Shown: positions 13,206 to 28,179 of the stretch, in pieces
Position numbering within the stretch: position 1 is the stretch's first letter
How the letters are laid out: each line of letters starts with the position of its first letter
Source of the DNA: Ricordea florida
Taxonomy: Eukaryota > Cnidaria > Anthozoa > Corallimorpharia > Ricordeidae
NCBI GenBank assembly: GCA_949710005.1
Contig: OX453278.1
Span: forward strand, 5,368,097-5,432,096
DNA length: 64,000 nt
Direction of reading: 5' to 3'
Notes under the pieces: generated by a model
What the model was told of the DNA's origin: nothing
Databases searched by the model: none
What the model saw: the letters and a program-made list of their open reading frames with translations, nothing else
Made by a program: the position numbers and the translations under genes

Positions 13206-16200
13206 GATAGTTACGCTTTCAATCCATACTAATTAGGGTATTGTGCGACTTGTACTTCTCATTTTTCAGCCTTCAGAAGTTTACCCAAAAATTCATCAAT
13301 TTTTGAAAATTTTCCTATGGATCCCCCTTTGCTATTTTGCCAAGAATGGCCATTTTAGACACTATTAAAAAACTTGCCTTTTCTCTTCTAATACATCTTT
13401 TTTCATGCGCTTTTTTGCATTGTAACAATCTATGATAGTTACGCTTGCAATCCATACTAATTAGGGTATTGTGCGACTTGTACTTCTCATTTTTCAGCCA
13501 TCCGAAATTTGCTAAAAAATTCGTCCATTTTTGAAAATTTTCCTATGGTCGCCCCTTTGCTATTTTGCCAAAAATGGCCATTTTAGACACTATTAAAAAA
13601 CTTGCCATTTCTCTTCTAATACGTCTTTTTTCATGCGGTTTTTTGCATTGTAACAATCTATGATAGTTACGCTTTCAATCCATACTAATTAGGGTATTGT
13701 GCGAATTGTGTTTCTCATTATTCAGCCTTCCGAAATTTGCCCAAAAAATCGTCCATTTGTGAAAATTTTCCTATGGTCCCCCCTTTTCTATTTTGCCAAA
13801 AATGGCCATTTTAGACACTCTTGAAAAACTTGCCATTTCCTTCTAATACGTCTCTTTTCATGCGGTTTTTTGCATTGTAACAATCTATGATAGTTACGCT
13901 TTCAGTCCATAATAATTAGGGTATTGTGCGACTTGTACTTCTTATTTTTTAGCCATCCGAAATTTGCAAAAAAAATCGTCCATTTTTGAAAATTTTCCTA
14001 TGGTCCCCCATTTGCTATCTTGCCAAAAATGGCCATTTTAGACACTCTTGAAAAACTTGCCATTTCTCTTCTAATACGTCTTTTTTCATGCGGTCTTTTG
14101 CATTGTAACAATCTATGATAGTTACGCTTTCAGTCCATACTAATTAGGGTATTGTGCGACTTCTACTTCTCATTTTTCAGCCTTCCGAAATTTGCCCAAA
14201 AAATCGTCCATTTTTGAGAATTTTCCTATGGTCCCCCTTTTGCTATTTTGCCAAAAATGGCCATTTTAGACACTATTAAAAAACTTGCCATTTCTCTTCT
14301 AATACGTCTTTTGTCATGCGGCTTTTTGCATTGTAACAATCTATGATAGTTACGCTTTCAGTCCATACTAATTAGGGTATTGTGCGACTTGTATTTCTTA
14401 TTTTTCAGCCATCCGAAATGTGCTAAAAAAATCGTCCATTTTTGAAAATTTTCCTATGGTCCCCCCTTTGCTATTTTGCCAAAAATGGCCATTTTAGACA
14501 CTCTTGAAAAACTTGCAGTTTCTCTTCTAATACGTCTTTTTTCATGCGGTTTTTTTCATTGTAACAATCTATGATAGTTACGCTTTCAATCCATACTAAT
14601 TAGGGTATTGTGCGGCTTGTGCTTCTCATTTTTCAGCCTTCCGAAATTTGCCCAAAAAATCGTCCATTTTTGAAAATTTTTCTATGGACCCCTTTGCTAT
14701 TTTGCCAAAAATGGCCATTTTAGACACTCTTGAAAAACTTGCCATTTCTCTTCTAATACGTCTTTTTTCATGCGGTGTTTTGCATTGTAACAATCTATGA
14801 TAGTTACGCTTTCAATCCATACTAATTAGGGTATTGTGCGACTTGTACTTCTCATTTTTCAGCCTTCAGAAGTTTGCCGAAAAATTCATCAATTTTTGAA
14901 AATTTTCCTATGGATCCCCCTTTGCTATTTTGCCAAGAATGGCCATTTTAGACACTATTAAAAAACTTGCCATTTCTCTTCTAATACGTCTTTTTTCATG
15001 CGGTTTTTTGCATTGTAACAATCTATGATAGTTACGCTTTCAATCCATACTAATTAGGGTATTGTGCGACTTGTATTTCTTATTTTTCAGCCATCCGAAA
15101 TGTGCTAAAAAAATCGTCCATTTTTGAAAATTTTCCTATGGTCGCCCCTTTGCTATTTTGCCAAAAATGGCCATTTTAGACACTATTAAAAAACTTGCCA
15201 TTTCTCTTCTAATACGTCTTTTTTCATGCGGTTTTTTGCATTGTAACAATCTATGATAGTTACGCTTTCAATCCATACTAATTAGGGTATTGTGCGAATT
15301 GTGTTTCTCATTATTCAGGCTTCCGAAATTTGCCCAAAAAATCGTCCATTTGTGAAAATTTTCCTATGGTCCCCCCTTTTCTATTTTGCCAAAAATGGCC
15401 ATTTTAGACACTCTTGAAAAACTTGCCATTTCTCTTCTAATACGTCTCTTTTCATGCGGTTTTTTGCATTGTAACAATCTATGATAGTTATGCTTTCAGT
15501 CCATAATAATTAGGGTATTGTGCGACTTGTACTTCTTATTTTTCAGCCATCCGAAATTTGCTAAAAAAATCGTCCATTTTTGAAAATTTTCCTATGGTCC
15601 CCCCTTTGCTATTTTGCCAAAAATGGCCATTTTAGACACTCTTGAAAAACTTGCCATTTCTCTTCTAATACGTCTTTTTTCATGCGGTTTTTTTCATTGT
15701 AACAATCTATGATAGTTACGCTTTCAATCCATACTAATTAGGGTATTGTGCGGCTTGTGCTTCTCATTTTTCAGCCTTCCGAAATTTGCCCAAAAAATCG
15801 TCCATTTTTGAAAATTTTCCTATGGACCCCTTTGCTATTTTGCCAAAAATGGCCATTTTAGACACTCTTGAAAAACTTGCCATTTCTCTTCTAATACGTC
15901 TTTTTTCATGCGGTTTTTTGCATTGTAACAATCTATGATAGTTACGCTTTCAATCCATATTAATTAGGGTATTGTGCGACTTGTGCTTTTCATTTTTCAG
16001 CCTTCCGAAATTTGCCCAAAAAATAATCAATTTTTGAAAATTTTCCTATGGTCCCCCCTTTACTATTTTGCCAAAAATGGCCATTTTAGACACTATTAAA
16101 AAACTTGCCATTTCTCTTCTAATACATCTTTTTTCATGCGGTTTTTTGCATTGTAACAATCTATGATAGTTACGCTTTCAATCCATATTAATTAGGGTAT

Positions 16201-17302
16201 TGTGCGACTTGTGCTTTTCATTTTTCAGCCTTCCGAAATTTGCCCAAAAAATAATCAATTTTTGAAAATTTTCCTATGGTCCCCCCTTTACTATTTTGCC
16301 AAAAATGGCCATTTTAGACACTATTAAAAAACTTGCCATTTCTCTTCTAATACATCTTTTTTCATGCGCTTTTTTGCATTGTAACAATCTATGATAGTTA
16401 CGCTTTCAATCCATACTAATTAGGGTATTGTGCGACTTGTACTTCTCATTTTTCAGCCATCCGAAATTTGCTAAAAAATTCGTCCATTTTTGAAAATTTT
16501 CCTATGGTCGCCATTTTGCTATTTTGCCAAAAATTGCCATTTTAGACAATATTAAAAAACTTGCCATGTCCCTTCTAATACGTCTTTTTTCATGCAGTTT
16601 TTTGCATTGTAACAATCTATGATAGTTACGCTTTCAATCCATACTAATTAGGGTATTGTGCGACTTCTACTTCTCATTTGTCAGCCTTCCGAAGTTTGCC
16701 AAAAAAATCGTCCATTTTTGAGAATTTTCCTATGGTCCCCCTTTTGCTATTTTGCCAAAAATGGCCATTTTAGACACTATTAAAAAACTTGCCATTTCTC
16801 TTCTAATACGTCTTTTGTCATGCGGCTTTTTGCATTGTAACAATCTATGATAGTTACGCTTTCAGTCCATACTAATTAGGGTATTGTGCGACTTGTAATT
16901 CTTATTTTTCAGCCATCCAAAATTTGCTAAAAAAATCGTCCATTTTTGAAAATTTTCCTATGGTCCCCCCTTTGCTATTTTGCCAAAAATGGCCATTTTA
17001 GACACTCTTGAAAAACTTGCCATTTCTCTTCTAATACGTCTTTTTTCATGCGGTTTTTTTCATTGTAACAATCTATGATAGTTACGCTTTCAATCCATAC
17101 TAATTAGGGTATTGTGCGGCTTGTGCTTCTCATTTTTCAGCCTTCCGAAATTTGCCCAAAAAATCGTCCATTTTTGAAAATTTTCCTATGGACCCCTTTG
17201 CTATTTTGCCAAAAATGGTCATTTTAGACACTCTTGAAAAACTTGCCATTTCTCTTCTAATACGTCTTTTTTCATGCGGTTTTTTGCATTGTAACAATCT
17301 AT

Positions 17303-17660
17303 GATAGTTACGCTTTCAATCCATACTAATTAGGGTATTGTGCGACTTGTGCTTCTCATTTTTCAGCCTTCCGAAATTTGCCCAAAAAATCGTCCATTTT
17401 TGAAAATTTTCCTATGGTCCCCCGTTTGCTATTTTGCCAAAAATGGCCATTTTATACACTAATAAAAAACTTGTGCGACTATTAAAAAATTTGTGCGACT
17501 TGTACTTCTCATTTTTTTGCCTTCAGAAATTTGCCCAATTTTTCTTTTTTTCCTTTTGCTATTTTGCCAAAAATGGCCATTTTAGAAACTCTTGAAAAAC
17601 TTGCCATTTCTCTTCTAATACGTCTTTTTTTATGCGGTGTTTTGCATTGTAACAATCTAT
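17303..17660 (+). repeat. Composite monomer, 358 bp (type c1b)
   Basis: Lies 4,455 bp downstream of the composite at 12848 and is nearly identical to it. It is followed by the same a-b-c-d-e-f-g series (17661-19254), which supports a true 4,455-bp higher-order period. Confidence 0.9.
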
Positions 17661-20600
17661 GATAGTTACGCTTTCAATCCATACTAATTAGGGTATTGTG
17701 CGACTTGTACTTCTCATTTTTCAGCCTTCAGAAGTTTACCCAAAAATTCATCAATTTTTGAAAATTTTCCTATGGATCCCCCTTTGCTATTTTGCCAAGA
17801 ATGGCCATTTTAGACACTATTAAAAAACTTGCCTTTTCTCTTCTAATACATCTTTTTTCATGCGCTTTTTTGCATTGTAACAATCTATGATAGTTACGCT
17901 TGCAATCCATACTAATTAGGGTATTGTGCGACTTGTACTTCTCATTTTTCAGCCATCCGAAATTTGCTAAAAAATTCGTCCATTTTTGAAAATTTTCCTA
18001 TGGTCGCCCCTTTGCTATTTTGCCAAAAATGGCCATTTTAGACACTATTAAAAAACTTGCCATTTCTCTTCTAATACGTCTTTTTTCATGCGGTTTTTTG
18101 CATTGTAACAATCTATGATAGTTACGCTTTCAATCCATACTAATTAGGGTATTGTGCGAATTGTGTTTCTCATTATTCAGCCTTCCGAAATTTGCCCAAA
18201 AAATCGTCCATTTGTGAAAATTTTCCTATGGTCCCCCCTTTTCTATTTTGCCAAAAATGGCCATTTTAGACACTCTTGAAAAACTTGCCATTTCTCTTCT
18301 AATACGTCTCTTTTCATGCGGTTTTTTGCATTGTAACAATCTATGATAGTTACGCTTTCAGTCCATAATAATTAGGGTATTGTGCGACTTGTACTTCTTA
18401 TTTTTTAGCCATCCGAAATTTGCAAAAAAAATCGTCCATTTTTGAAAATTTTCCTATGGTCCCCCATTTGCTATTTTGCCAAAAATGGCCATTTTAGACA
18501 CTCTTGAAAAACTTGCCATTTCTCTTCTAATACGTCTTTTTTCATGCGGTCTTTTGCATTGTAACAATCTATGATAGTTACGCTTTCAGTCCATACTAAT
18601 TAGGGTATTGTGCGACTTCTACTTCTCATTTTTCAGCCTTCCGAAGTTTGCCCAAAAAATCGTCCATTTTTGAGAATTTTCCTATGGTCCCCCTTTTGCT
18701 ATTTTGCCAAAAATGGCAATTTTAGACACTATTAAAAAACTTGCCATTTCTCTTCTAATACGTCTTTTGTCATGCGGCTTTTTGCATTGTAACAATCTAT
18801 GATAGTTACGCTTTCAGTCCATACTAATTAGGGTATTGTGCGACTTGTACTTCTTATTTTTCAGCCATCCGAAATTTGCTAAAAAAATCGTCCATTTTTG
18901 AAAATTTTCCTATGGTCCCCCCTTTGCTATTTTGCCAAAAATGGCCATTTTAGACACTCTTGAAAAACTTGCCATTTCTCTTCTAATACGTCTTTTTTCA
19001 TGCGGTTTTTTTCATTGTAACAATCTATGATAGTTGCGCTTTCAATCTATACTAATTAGGGTATTGTGCGGCTTGTGCTTCTCATTTTTCAGCCTTCCGA
19101 AATTTGCCCAAAAAATCGTCCATTTTTGAAAATTTTCCTATGGACCCCTTTGCTATTTTGCCAAAAATGGCCATTTTAGACACTCTTGAAAAACTTGCCA
19201 TTTCTCTTCTAATACGTCTTTTTTCATGCGGTTTTTTGCATTGTAACAATCTATGATAGTTACGCTTTCAATCCATATTAATTAGGGTATTGTGCGACTT
19301 GTGCTTCTCATTTTTCAGCCTTCCGAAATTTGCCCAAAAAATAATCAATTTTTGAAAATTTTCCTATGGTCCCCCCTTTGCTATTTTGCCAAAAATGGCC
19401 ATTTTAGACACTATTAAAAAACTTGCCATTTCTCTTCTAATACATCTTTTTTCATGCGCTTTTTTGCATTGTAACAATCTATGATAGTTACGCTTTATAT
19501 CCATACTAATTAGGGTATTGTGCGACTTGTACTTCTCATTTTTATGCCATCCGAAATTTGCTAAAAAATTCGTCCATTTTTGAAAATTTTCCTATGGTCG
19601 CCATTTTGCTATTTTGCCAAAAATTGCCATTTTAGACAATATTAAAAAACTTGCCATGTCCCTTCTAATACGTCTTTTTTCATGCAGTTTTTTGCATTGT
19701 AACAATCTATGATAGTTACGCTTTCAATCCATACTAATTAGGGTATTGTGCGACTTCTACTTCTCATTTGTCAGCCTTCCGAAGTTTGCCCAAAAAATCG
19801 TCCATTTTTGAGAATTTTCCTATGGTCCCCCTTTTGCTATTTTGCCAAAAATGGCCATTTTAGACACTATTAAAAAACTTGCCATTTCTCTTCTAATACG
19901 TCTTTTGTCATGCGGCTTTTTGCATTGTAACAATCCATGATAGTTACGCTTTCAATCCATACTAATTAGGGTATTGTGCGGCTTGTGCTTCTCATTTTTC
20001 AGCCTTCCGAAATTTGCCCAAAAAATCGTCCATTTTTGAAAATTTTCCTATAGACCCCTTTGCTATTTTGCCAAAAATGGTCATTTTAGACACTCTTGAA
20101 AAACTTGCCATTTCTCTTCTAATACGTCTTTTTTCATGCCGTGTTTTGCATTGTAACAATCTATGATAGTTACGCTTTCAATCCATACTAATTAGGGTAT
20201 TGTGCGACTTGTACTTCTCATTTTTCAGCCTTCAGAAGTTTGCCCAAAAATTCATCAATTTTTGAAAATTTTCCTATGGATCCCCCTTTGCTATTTTGCC
20301 AAGAATGGCCATTTTAGACACTATTAAAAAACTTGCCTTTTCTCTTCTAATACATCTTTTTTCATGCGCTTTTTTGCATTGTAACAATCTATGATAGTTA
20401 CGCTTGCAATCCATACTAATTAGGGTATTGTGCGACTTGTACTTCTCATTTTTCAGCCATCCGAAATTTGCTAAAAAATTTGTCCATTTTTGAAAATTTT
20501 CCTATGGTCGCCCCTGTGCTATTTTGCCAAAAATGGCAATCTTAGACACTATTAAAAAACTTGCCATTTCTCTTCTAATACGTCTTTTTTCATGCGGTTT

Positions 20601-21531
20601 TTTGCATTGTAACAATCTATGATAGTTACGCTTTCAATCCATACTAATTAGGGTATTGTGCGAATTGTGTTTCTCATTATTCAGCCTTCCGAAATTTGCC
20701 CAAAAAATCGTCCATTTTTAAAAATTTTCCTATGGACCCCCTTTTCTATTTTGCCAAAAATGGCAATTTTAGACACTCTTGAAAAACTTGCCATTTCTCT
20801 TCTAATACGTCTCTTTTCATGCGGTTTTTTGCATTGTAACAATCTATGATAGTTACGCGTTCAGTCCATAATAATTAGAGTATTGTGCGACTTGTACTTC
20901 TTATTTTTTAGCCATCAGAAATTTGCAAAAAAAATCGTCCATTTTTGAAAATTTTCCTATGGTCCCCCCTTTGCTATTTTGCCAAAAATGGCCATTTTAG
21001 ACACTCTTGAAAAACTTGCCATTTCTCTTCTAATACGTCTTTTTTCATGCGGTCTTTTGCATTGTAACAATCTATGATAGTTACGCTTTCAATCCATACT
21101 AATTAGGGTATTGTGCGACTTGTACTTCTCATTTTTCAGCCTTCCGAAATTTGCCCAAAAAATCGTCCATTTTTGAAAATTTTCCTATGGTCCCGCTTTT
21201 TCTATTTTGCCAAAAATGGCCATTTAAGACACTATTAAGAAACTTGCCATTTCTCTTCTAATACGTCTTTTTTCATGCGGTTTTTTGCATTGTAACAATC
21301 TATGATAGTTACGCTTTCAATCCATACTAATTAGGGTATTGTGCGACTTCTACTTCTCATTTGTCAGCCTTCCGAAATTTGCCCAAAAAATCGTCCATTT
21401 TTGAGAATTTTCCTATGGTCCCCCTTTTGCTATTTTGCCAAAAATGGCCATTTTAGACACTATTAAAAAACTTGCCATTTCTCTTCTAATACGTCTTTTG
21501 TCATGCGGCTTTTTGCATTGTAACAATCTAT

Positions 21532-21889
21532 GATAGTTACGCTTTCAGTCCATACTAATTAGGGTATTGTGCGACTTGTACTTCTTATTTTTCAGCCATC
21601 CGAAATTTGCTAAAAAAATCGTCCATTTTTGAAAATTTTCCTATGGTCCCCCCTTTGCTATTTTGCCAAAAATGGCCATTTTAGACACTATTAAAAAACT
21701 TGTGCGACTATTAAAAAATTTGTGCGACTTGTACTTCTCAGTTTTCAGCCTTAAGAAATTTGCCCAATTTTTCCTATTATCCTTTTGCTATTTTGCCAAA
21801 AATGGCCATTTTAGACACTCTTGAAAAACTTGCCATTTCTCTTCTAAGACATCTTTTTTCATGCGGTTTTTTGCATTGTAACAATCTAT
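21532..21889 (+). repeat. Composite monomer, 358 bp (type c2, hybrid left half)
   Basis: The right part differs from the c1 units: CCTTAAGAAATTTGCCCAA and TTTTTCCTATTATCC. The left part is an f-class monomer (CTTCTTATTTTTCAGCCATCCG) ending TTTTAGACACTATTAAAAAAC, where the other composites have TTTTATACACTA. The unit therefore looks like an f-class monomer recombined with a composite somewhere upstream of the join. Confidence 0.88.
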
Positions 21890-23262
21890 GATAGTTACGC
21901 TTTCAATCCATACTAATTAGGGTATTGTGAGACTTGTACTTCTCATTTTTAAGCCATCTAAAATTTGCTAAAAAAATCGTCCATTTTTGAAAATTTTTCT
22001 TACGGTCCCTGCTTTCCTATTTTGCCAAAAATGGCCATTTTAGACACTCTTGAAAAACTTGCCATTTCTCTTCTAATACATCTTTTTTCATGCGGTTTTT
22101 TGCATTGTAACAATCTATGATAGTTACGCTTTCAATCCATACTAATTAGGGTATTGTGAGACTTGTACTTATCATTTTTAAGCCATCTAAAATTTGCTAA
22201 AAAAATCGTTCATTTTTGAAAATTTTCCTACGGTCCCTCCTTTCCTATTTTGCCAAAAATGGCCATTTTAGACACTCTTGAAAAACTTGCCATTTCTCTT
22301 CTAATACGTCTTTTTTCATGCGGCTTTTTGCATTTTAACAATCTATGATAGTTACGCTTTTAGTCCATACTAATTAGGGTATTTTGCGACTTGTACTTCT
22401 CATTTTTCAGCCTTCCGAAATTTGCCCAAAAAATCGTCCATTTTTTAAAATTTTCCTATAGTCCCCCCTTTGCTATTTTGCCAAAAATGGCCAATTTAGA
22501 CACTATTAACAAAATTCCCAATTCTCTTCTAATACGTCTTTTTTCATGCGGTTTTCTGCATTGTAACAATTTATGATAGTTACGCTTTCAATCCATACTA
22601 ATTAGGGTATTGTGCGACTTGTACTTCTCATTTTTCAGCCTTTCAAACTTTCCTCAAAAAATCGTCCATTTTTGAAATTTTTTTTTTATGGTCCCCCCTT
22701 TGCTATTTTGCCAAAAATGGCCATTTTAGACACTATTAAAAAACTTGCCATTTCTCTTCTAATACGTCTTTTTTCATGCGCTTTTCTGCATTGTAACAAT
22801 CTATGATAGTTACGCTTTTAATCCATACTAATTAGGGTATTGTGCGACTTGTACTTCTCATTTTTCAGCCTTCCGAAATTTGCCCAAAAAATCGTCCATT
22901 TTTGAAAATTATCCTCATATGCCCCCCTTTGCTATTTTGCCAAAAATTGCTTTTTTAGACACTATTGTAAAACTTGCCATTTCTCTTCTAATACGTCTTT
23001 TCTTCATGCGGTTTTTTGCATTGTAAAAATCTATGATAGTTACGCTTGTAAGCCATACTAGTTAGTGTATTTTTCGACTTGTACTTCTCATTTTTAAGCC
23101 ATCTGAAATTTGCTAAAAAAATCGTCCATTTTTGAAAATTTACCTATGGTCCCCCCTTTTCTATTTTGCCAAAAATGGCCATTTTAGACACTCTTGAAAA
23201 ACTTGCCATTTCTCTTCTAACACGTCTTTTTTCATGCGGTTTTTTGCATTGTAACAATCTAT
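21890..23262 (+). repeat. Six-monomer block, copy 1 (partner at 28518-29888)
   Basis: Two GTGAGACTTG monomers with TTTTTAAGCCATCTAAAA and CCTACGGTCCCT (21890, 22119) are followed by a GCATTTTAACAATC junction, a CTTTCAAACTTTCCTC monomer (22575), one with ATTATCCTCATATGCCCCCC (22805) and one with GTGTATTTTTCGAC (23035). The same order recurs 6,626-6,628 bp downstream. The two 230-bp monomers here (22575, 22805) reflect single-base run-length changes. Confidence 0.88.
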
Positions 23263-25770
23263 GATAGTTACGCTTTCAATCCATATTAATTAGGGTATTG
23301 TGCGACTTGTGCTTCTCATTTTTCACCCTTTCGAAATTTGCCCAGAAAATAATCAATTTTTGAAAATTTTCCTATGGTCCCCCCTTTGCTATTTTGCCAA
23401 AAATGGCCATTTTAGACACTATTAAAAAACTTGCCATTTCTCTTCTAATACATCTTTTTTCATGCGCTTTTTTGCATTGTAACAATCTATGATAGTTACG
23501 CTTTCAATCCATACTAATTAGGGTATTGTGCGACTTGTACTTCTCATTTTTCAGCCATCCGAAATTTGCTAAAAAATTCGTCCATTTTTGAAAATTTTCC
23601 TATGGTCGCCATTTTGCTATTTTGCCAAAAATTGCCATTTTAGACAATATTAAAAAACTTGCCATGTCCCTTCTAATAGGTCTTTTTTCATGCAGTTTTT
23701 TGCATTGTAACAATCTATGATAGTTACGCTTTCAATCCATACTAATTAGGGTATTTTGCGACTTCTACTTCTCATTTGTCAGTCTTCCGAAGTTTGCCCA
23801 AAAAGTCGTCCATTTTTGAGAATTTTCCTATGGTCCCCCTTTTGCTATTTTGCCAAAAATGGCCATTTTAGACACTATTAAAAAACTTGCCATTTTTCTG
23901 CTAATACGTTTTTTGTCATGCGGCTTTTTGCATTGTAACAATCTATGATAGTTACGCTTTCAGTCCATACTAATTAGGGTATTGTGCGACTTGTACTTCT
24001 TATTTTTCAGCCATCCGAAATTTGCTAAAAAAATCGTCCATTTTTGAAAATTTTCCTATGGTCCCCCCTTTGCTATTTTTCCAAAAATGGCCATTTTAGA
24101 CACTCTTGAAAAACTTGCCATTTCTCTTCTAATACGTCTTTTTTCATGCGGTTTTTTTCATTGTAACAATCTATGATAGTTACGCTTTCAATCCATACTA
24201 ATTAGGGTATTGTGCGACTTGTACTTCTCATTTTTCAGCCTTCAGAAGTTTGCCCAAAAATTCATCAATTTTTGAAAATTTTCCTATGGATCCCCCTTTG
24301 CTATTTTGCCAAGAATGGCCATTTTAGACACTATTAAAAAACTTGCCTTTTCTCTTCTAATACATCTTTTTTCATGCGCTTTTTTGCATTGTAACAATCT
24401 ATGATAGTTACGCTTGCAATCCATACTAATTAGGGTATTGTGCGACTTGTACTTCTCATTTTTCAGCCATCCGAAATTTGCTAAAAAATTCGTCCATTTT
24501 TGAAAATTTTCCTATGGTCGCCCCTTTGCTATTTTGCCAAAAATGGCAATTTTAGACACTATTAAAAAACTTGCCATTTCTCTTCTAATACGTCTTTTTT
24601 CATGCGGTTTTTTGCATTGTAACAATCTATGATAGTTACGCTTTCAATCCATACTAATTAGGGTATTGTGCGAATTGTGTTTCTCATTATTCAGCCTTCC
24701 GAAATTTGCCCAAAAAATCGTCCATTTTTGAAAATTTTCCTATGGTCCCCCCTTTTCTATTTTGCCAAAAATGGCAATTTTAGACACTCTTGAAAAACTT
24801 GCCATTTCTCTTCTAATACGTCTCTTTTCATGCGGTTTTTTGCATTGTAACAATCGATGATAGTTACGCTTTCAGTCTATAATAATTAGGGTATTGTGCG
24901 ACTTGTACTTCTTATTTTTTAGCCATCAGAAATTTGCAAAAAAAATCGTCCATTTTTTAAAATTTTTCTATGGTCCCCCCTTTGCTATTTTGCCAAAAAT
25001 GGCCATTTTAGACACTCTTGAAAAACTTGCCATTTCTCTTCTAATACGTCTTTTTTCATGCGGTCTTTTGCATTGTAACAATCTATGATAGTTACGCTTT
25101 CAATCCATACTAATTAGGGTATTGTGCGACTTGTACTTCTCATTTTTCAGCCTTCCGAAATTTGCCCAAAAAATCGTCCATTTTTGAAAATTTTCCTATG
25201 GTCCCGCTTTTGCTATTTTGCCAAAAATGGCCATTTTAGACACTATTAAGAAACTTGCCATCTCTCTTCTAATACGTCTTTTTTCATGCGGTTTTTTGCA
25301 TTGTAACAATCTATGATAGTTACGCTTTCAATCCATACTAATTAGGGTATTGTGCGACTTCTACTTCTCATTTGTAAGCCTTCCGAAGTTTGCCCAAAAA
25401 ATCGTCCATTTTTGAGAATTTTCCTATGGTCCCCCTTTTGCTATTTTGCCAAAAATGGCCATTTTAGACACTATTAAAAAACTTGCCATTTCTCTTCTAA
25501 TACGTCTTTTGTCATGCGGCATTTTGCATTGTAACAATCTATGATAGTTACGCTTTCAGTCCATACTAATTAGGGTATTTTGCGACTTGTACTCCTTATT
25601 TTTCAGCCATCCGAAATTTGCTAAAAAAATCGTCCATTTTTGAAAATTTTCCTATGGTCCCCCCTTTGCTATTTTGCCAAAAATGGCCATTTTAGACACT
25701 CTTGAAAAACTTGCCATTTCTCTTCTAATACGTCTTTTTTCATGCGGTTTTTTGCATTGTAACAATCTAT

Positions 25771-26128
25771 GATAGTTACGCTTTCAATCCATACTAATTA
25801 GGGTATTGTGCGACTTGTGCTTCTCATTTTTCAGCCTTCCGAAATTTGCCCAAAAAATCGTCCATTTTTGAAAATTTTCCTATGGTCCCCCCTTTGCTAT
25901 TTTGCCAAAAATGGCCATTTTATACACTATTAAAAAACTTGTGCGACTATTAAAAAATTTGTGCGACTTGTACTTCTCATTTTTCAGCCTTAAGAAATTT
26001 GCCCAATTTTTCCTATTTTCCTTTTGCTATTTTGCCAAAAATGGCCATTTTAGACACTCTTGAAAAACTTGCCATTTCTCTTCTAATACATCTTTTTTCA
26101 TGCGGTTTTTTGCATTGTAACAATCTAT
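25771..26128 (+). repeat. Composite monomer, 358 bp (type c2)
   Basis: Right part CCTTAAGAAATTTGCCCAA and TTTTTCCTATTTTCC, with join TTTTATACACTATTAAAAAAC. The left part is the usual GTGCTTCTCATTTTTCAGCC type. It closes a b-c-d-h-e-f series (24403-25770) and is followed by a GTGAGACTTG monomer. Confidence 0.9.
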
Positions 26129-28179
26129 GATAGTTACGCTTTCAATCCATACTAATTAGGGTATTGTGAGACTTGTACTTCTCATTTTTAAGCCATCTAA
26201 AATTTATTAAAAAAATCGTCCATTTTTGAAAATTTTCCTACGGTCCCTCCTTTCCTATTTTGCCAAAAATGGCCATTTTAGACACTCTTGAAAAACTTGC
26301 CATTTCTCTTCTAATACGTCTTTTTTCATGCGGTTTTTTGCATTGTAACAATCTATGATAGCTACGCTTTCAGTCCATACTAATTAGGGTATTGTGCGAC
26401 TTGTACTTCTTATTTTTCAGCCATCCGAAATTTGCTAAAAAAATCGTCCATTTTTGAAAATTTTCCTATGGTCCCCCCTTTGCTATTTTGCCAAAAATGG
26501 CCATTTTAGACACTCTTGAAAAACTTGCCATTTCTCTTCTAATACGTCTTTTTTCATGCGGTTTTTTTCATTGTAACAATCTATGATAGTTACGCTTTCA
26601 ATCCATACTAATTAGGGTATTGTGCGGCTTGTGCTTCTCATTTTTCAGCCTTCCGAAATTTGCCCAAAAAATCGTCCATTTTTGAAAATTTTCCTATGGA
26701 CCCCTTTGCTATTTTGCCAAAAATGGTCATTTTAGACACTCTTGAAAAACTTGCCATTTCTCTTCTAATACGTCTTTTTTCATGCGGTTTTTTGCATTGT
26801 AACAATCTATGATAGTTACGCTTTCAATCCATACTAATTAGGGTATTGTGCGACTTGTACTTCTCATTTTTCAGCCATCCGAAATTTGCTAAAAAAATTC
26901 GTCCATTTTTGAAAATTTTCCTATGGTCGCCCCTTTGCTATTTTGCCAAAAATGGCAATTTTAGACACTATTAAAAAACTTGCCATTTCTCTTCTAATAC
27001 GTCTTTTTTCATGCGGTTTTTTGCATTGTAACAATCTATGATAGTTACGCTTTCAATCCATACTAATTAGGGTATTGTGCGAATTGTGTTTCTCATTATT
27101 CAGCCTTCCGAAATTTGCCCAAAAAATCGTCCATTTTTGAAAATTTTCCTATGGTCCCCCCTTTTCTATTTTGCCAAAAATGGCCATTTTAGACACTCTT
27201 GAAAAACTTGCCATTTCTCTCGTAATACGTCTCTTTTCATGCGGTGTTTTGCATTGTAACAATCGATGATAGTTACGCTTTCAGTCCATAATAATTAGGG
27301 TATTGTGCGACTTGTACTTCTTATTTTTTAGCCATCAGAAATTTGCAAAAAAAATCGTCCATTTTTGAAAATTTTCCTATGGTCCCCCCTTTGCTATTTT
27401 GCCAAAAATGGCCATTTTAGACACTCTTGAAAAACTTAACATTTCTCTTCTAATACGTCTTTTTTCATGCGGTCTTTTGCATTGTAACAATCTATGATAG
27501 TTACGCTTTCAATCCATACTAATTAGGGTATTGTGCGACTTGTACTTCTCATTTTTCAGCCTTCCGAAATTTGCCGAAAAAATCGTCCATTTTTGAAAAT
27601 TTTCCTATGGTCCCGCTTTTGCTATTTTGCCAAAAATGGCCATTTTAGACACTATTAAGAAACTTGCCATTTCTCTTCTAATACGTCTTTTTTCATGCGG
27701 TTTTTTGCATTGTAACAATCTATGATAGTTACGCTTTCAATCCATACTAATTAGGGTATTGTGCGACTTCTACTTCTCATTTGTCAGCCTTCCGAAGTTT
27801 GCCCAAAAAATCGTCCATTTTTGAGAATTTTCCTATGGTCCCCCTTTTGCTATTTTGCCAAAAATGGCCATTTTAGACACTATTAAAAAACTTGCCATTT
27901 CTCTTCTAATACGTCTTTTGTCATGCGGCTTTTTGCATTGTAACAATCTATGATAGTTACGCTTTCAGTCCATACTAATTAGGGTATTGTGCGACTTGTA
28001 CTTCTTATTTTTCAGCCATCCGAAATTTGCTAAAAAAATCGTCCATTTTTGAAAATTTTCCTATGGTCCCCCCTTTGCTATTTTGCCAAAAATGGCCATT
28101 TTAGACACTCTTGAAAAACTTGCCATTTCTCTTCTAATACGTCTTTTTTCATGCGGTTTTTTGCATTGTAACAATCTAT

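Larger units (their letters stand above)
10344..19254 (+). repeat. Tandem 4,455-bp higher-order repeat, two copies
   Basis: Copy 1 is about 10344-14798 and copy 2 about 14799-19254. Offsets of 4,455 bp are seen for the anchor at 10344/14799, the composite at 12848/17303 and the GGTCGCCATTTTGC variant at 12051/16506. Shared private variants include GTTATGCTTTCAG (about 11024 and 15487), paired CATATTAATTAGGG monomers (11482, 11710 and 15937, 16165) and CTTGCCATGTCCC. Patches differ: the monomer at 14799 has a class-a start but a different end from its counterpart at 10344, which suggests later patchwork exchange. Part of the series recurs again at 19255-19938 and 23263-23946. Confidence 0.85.
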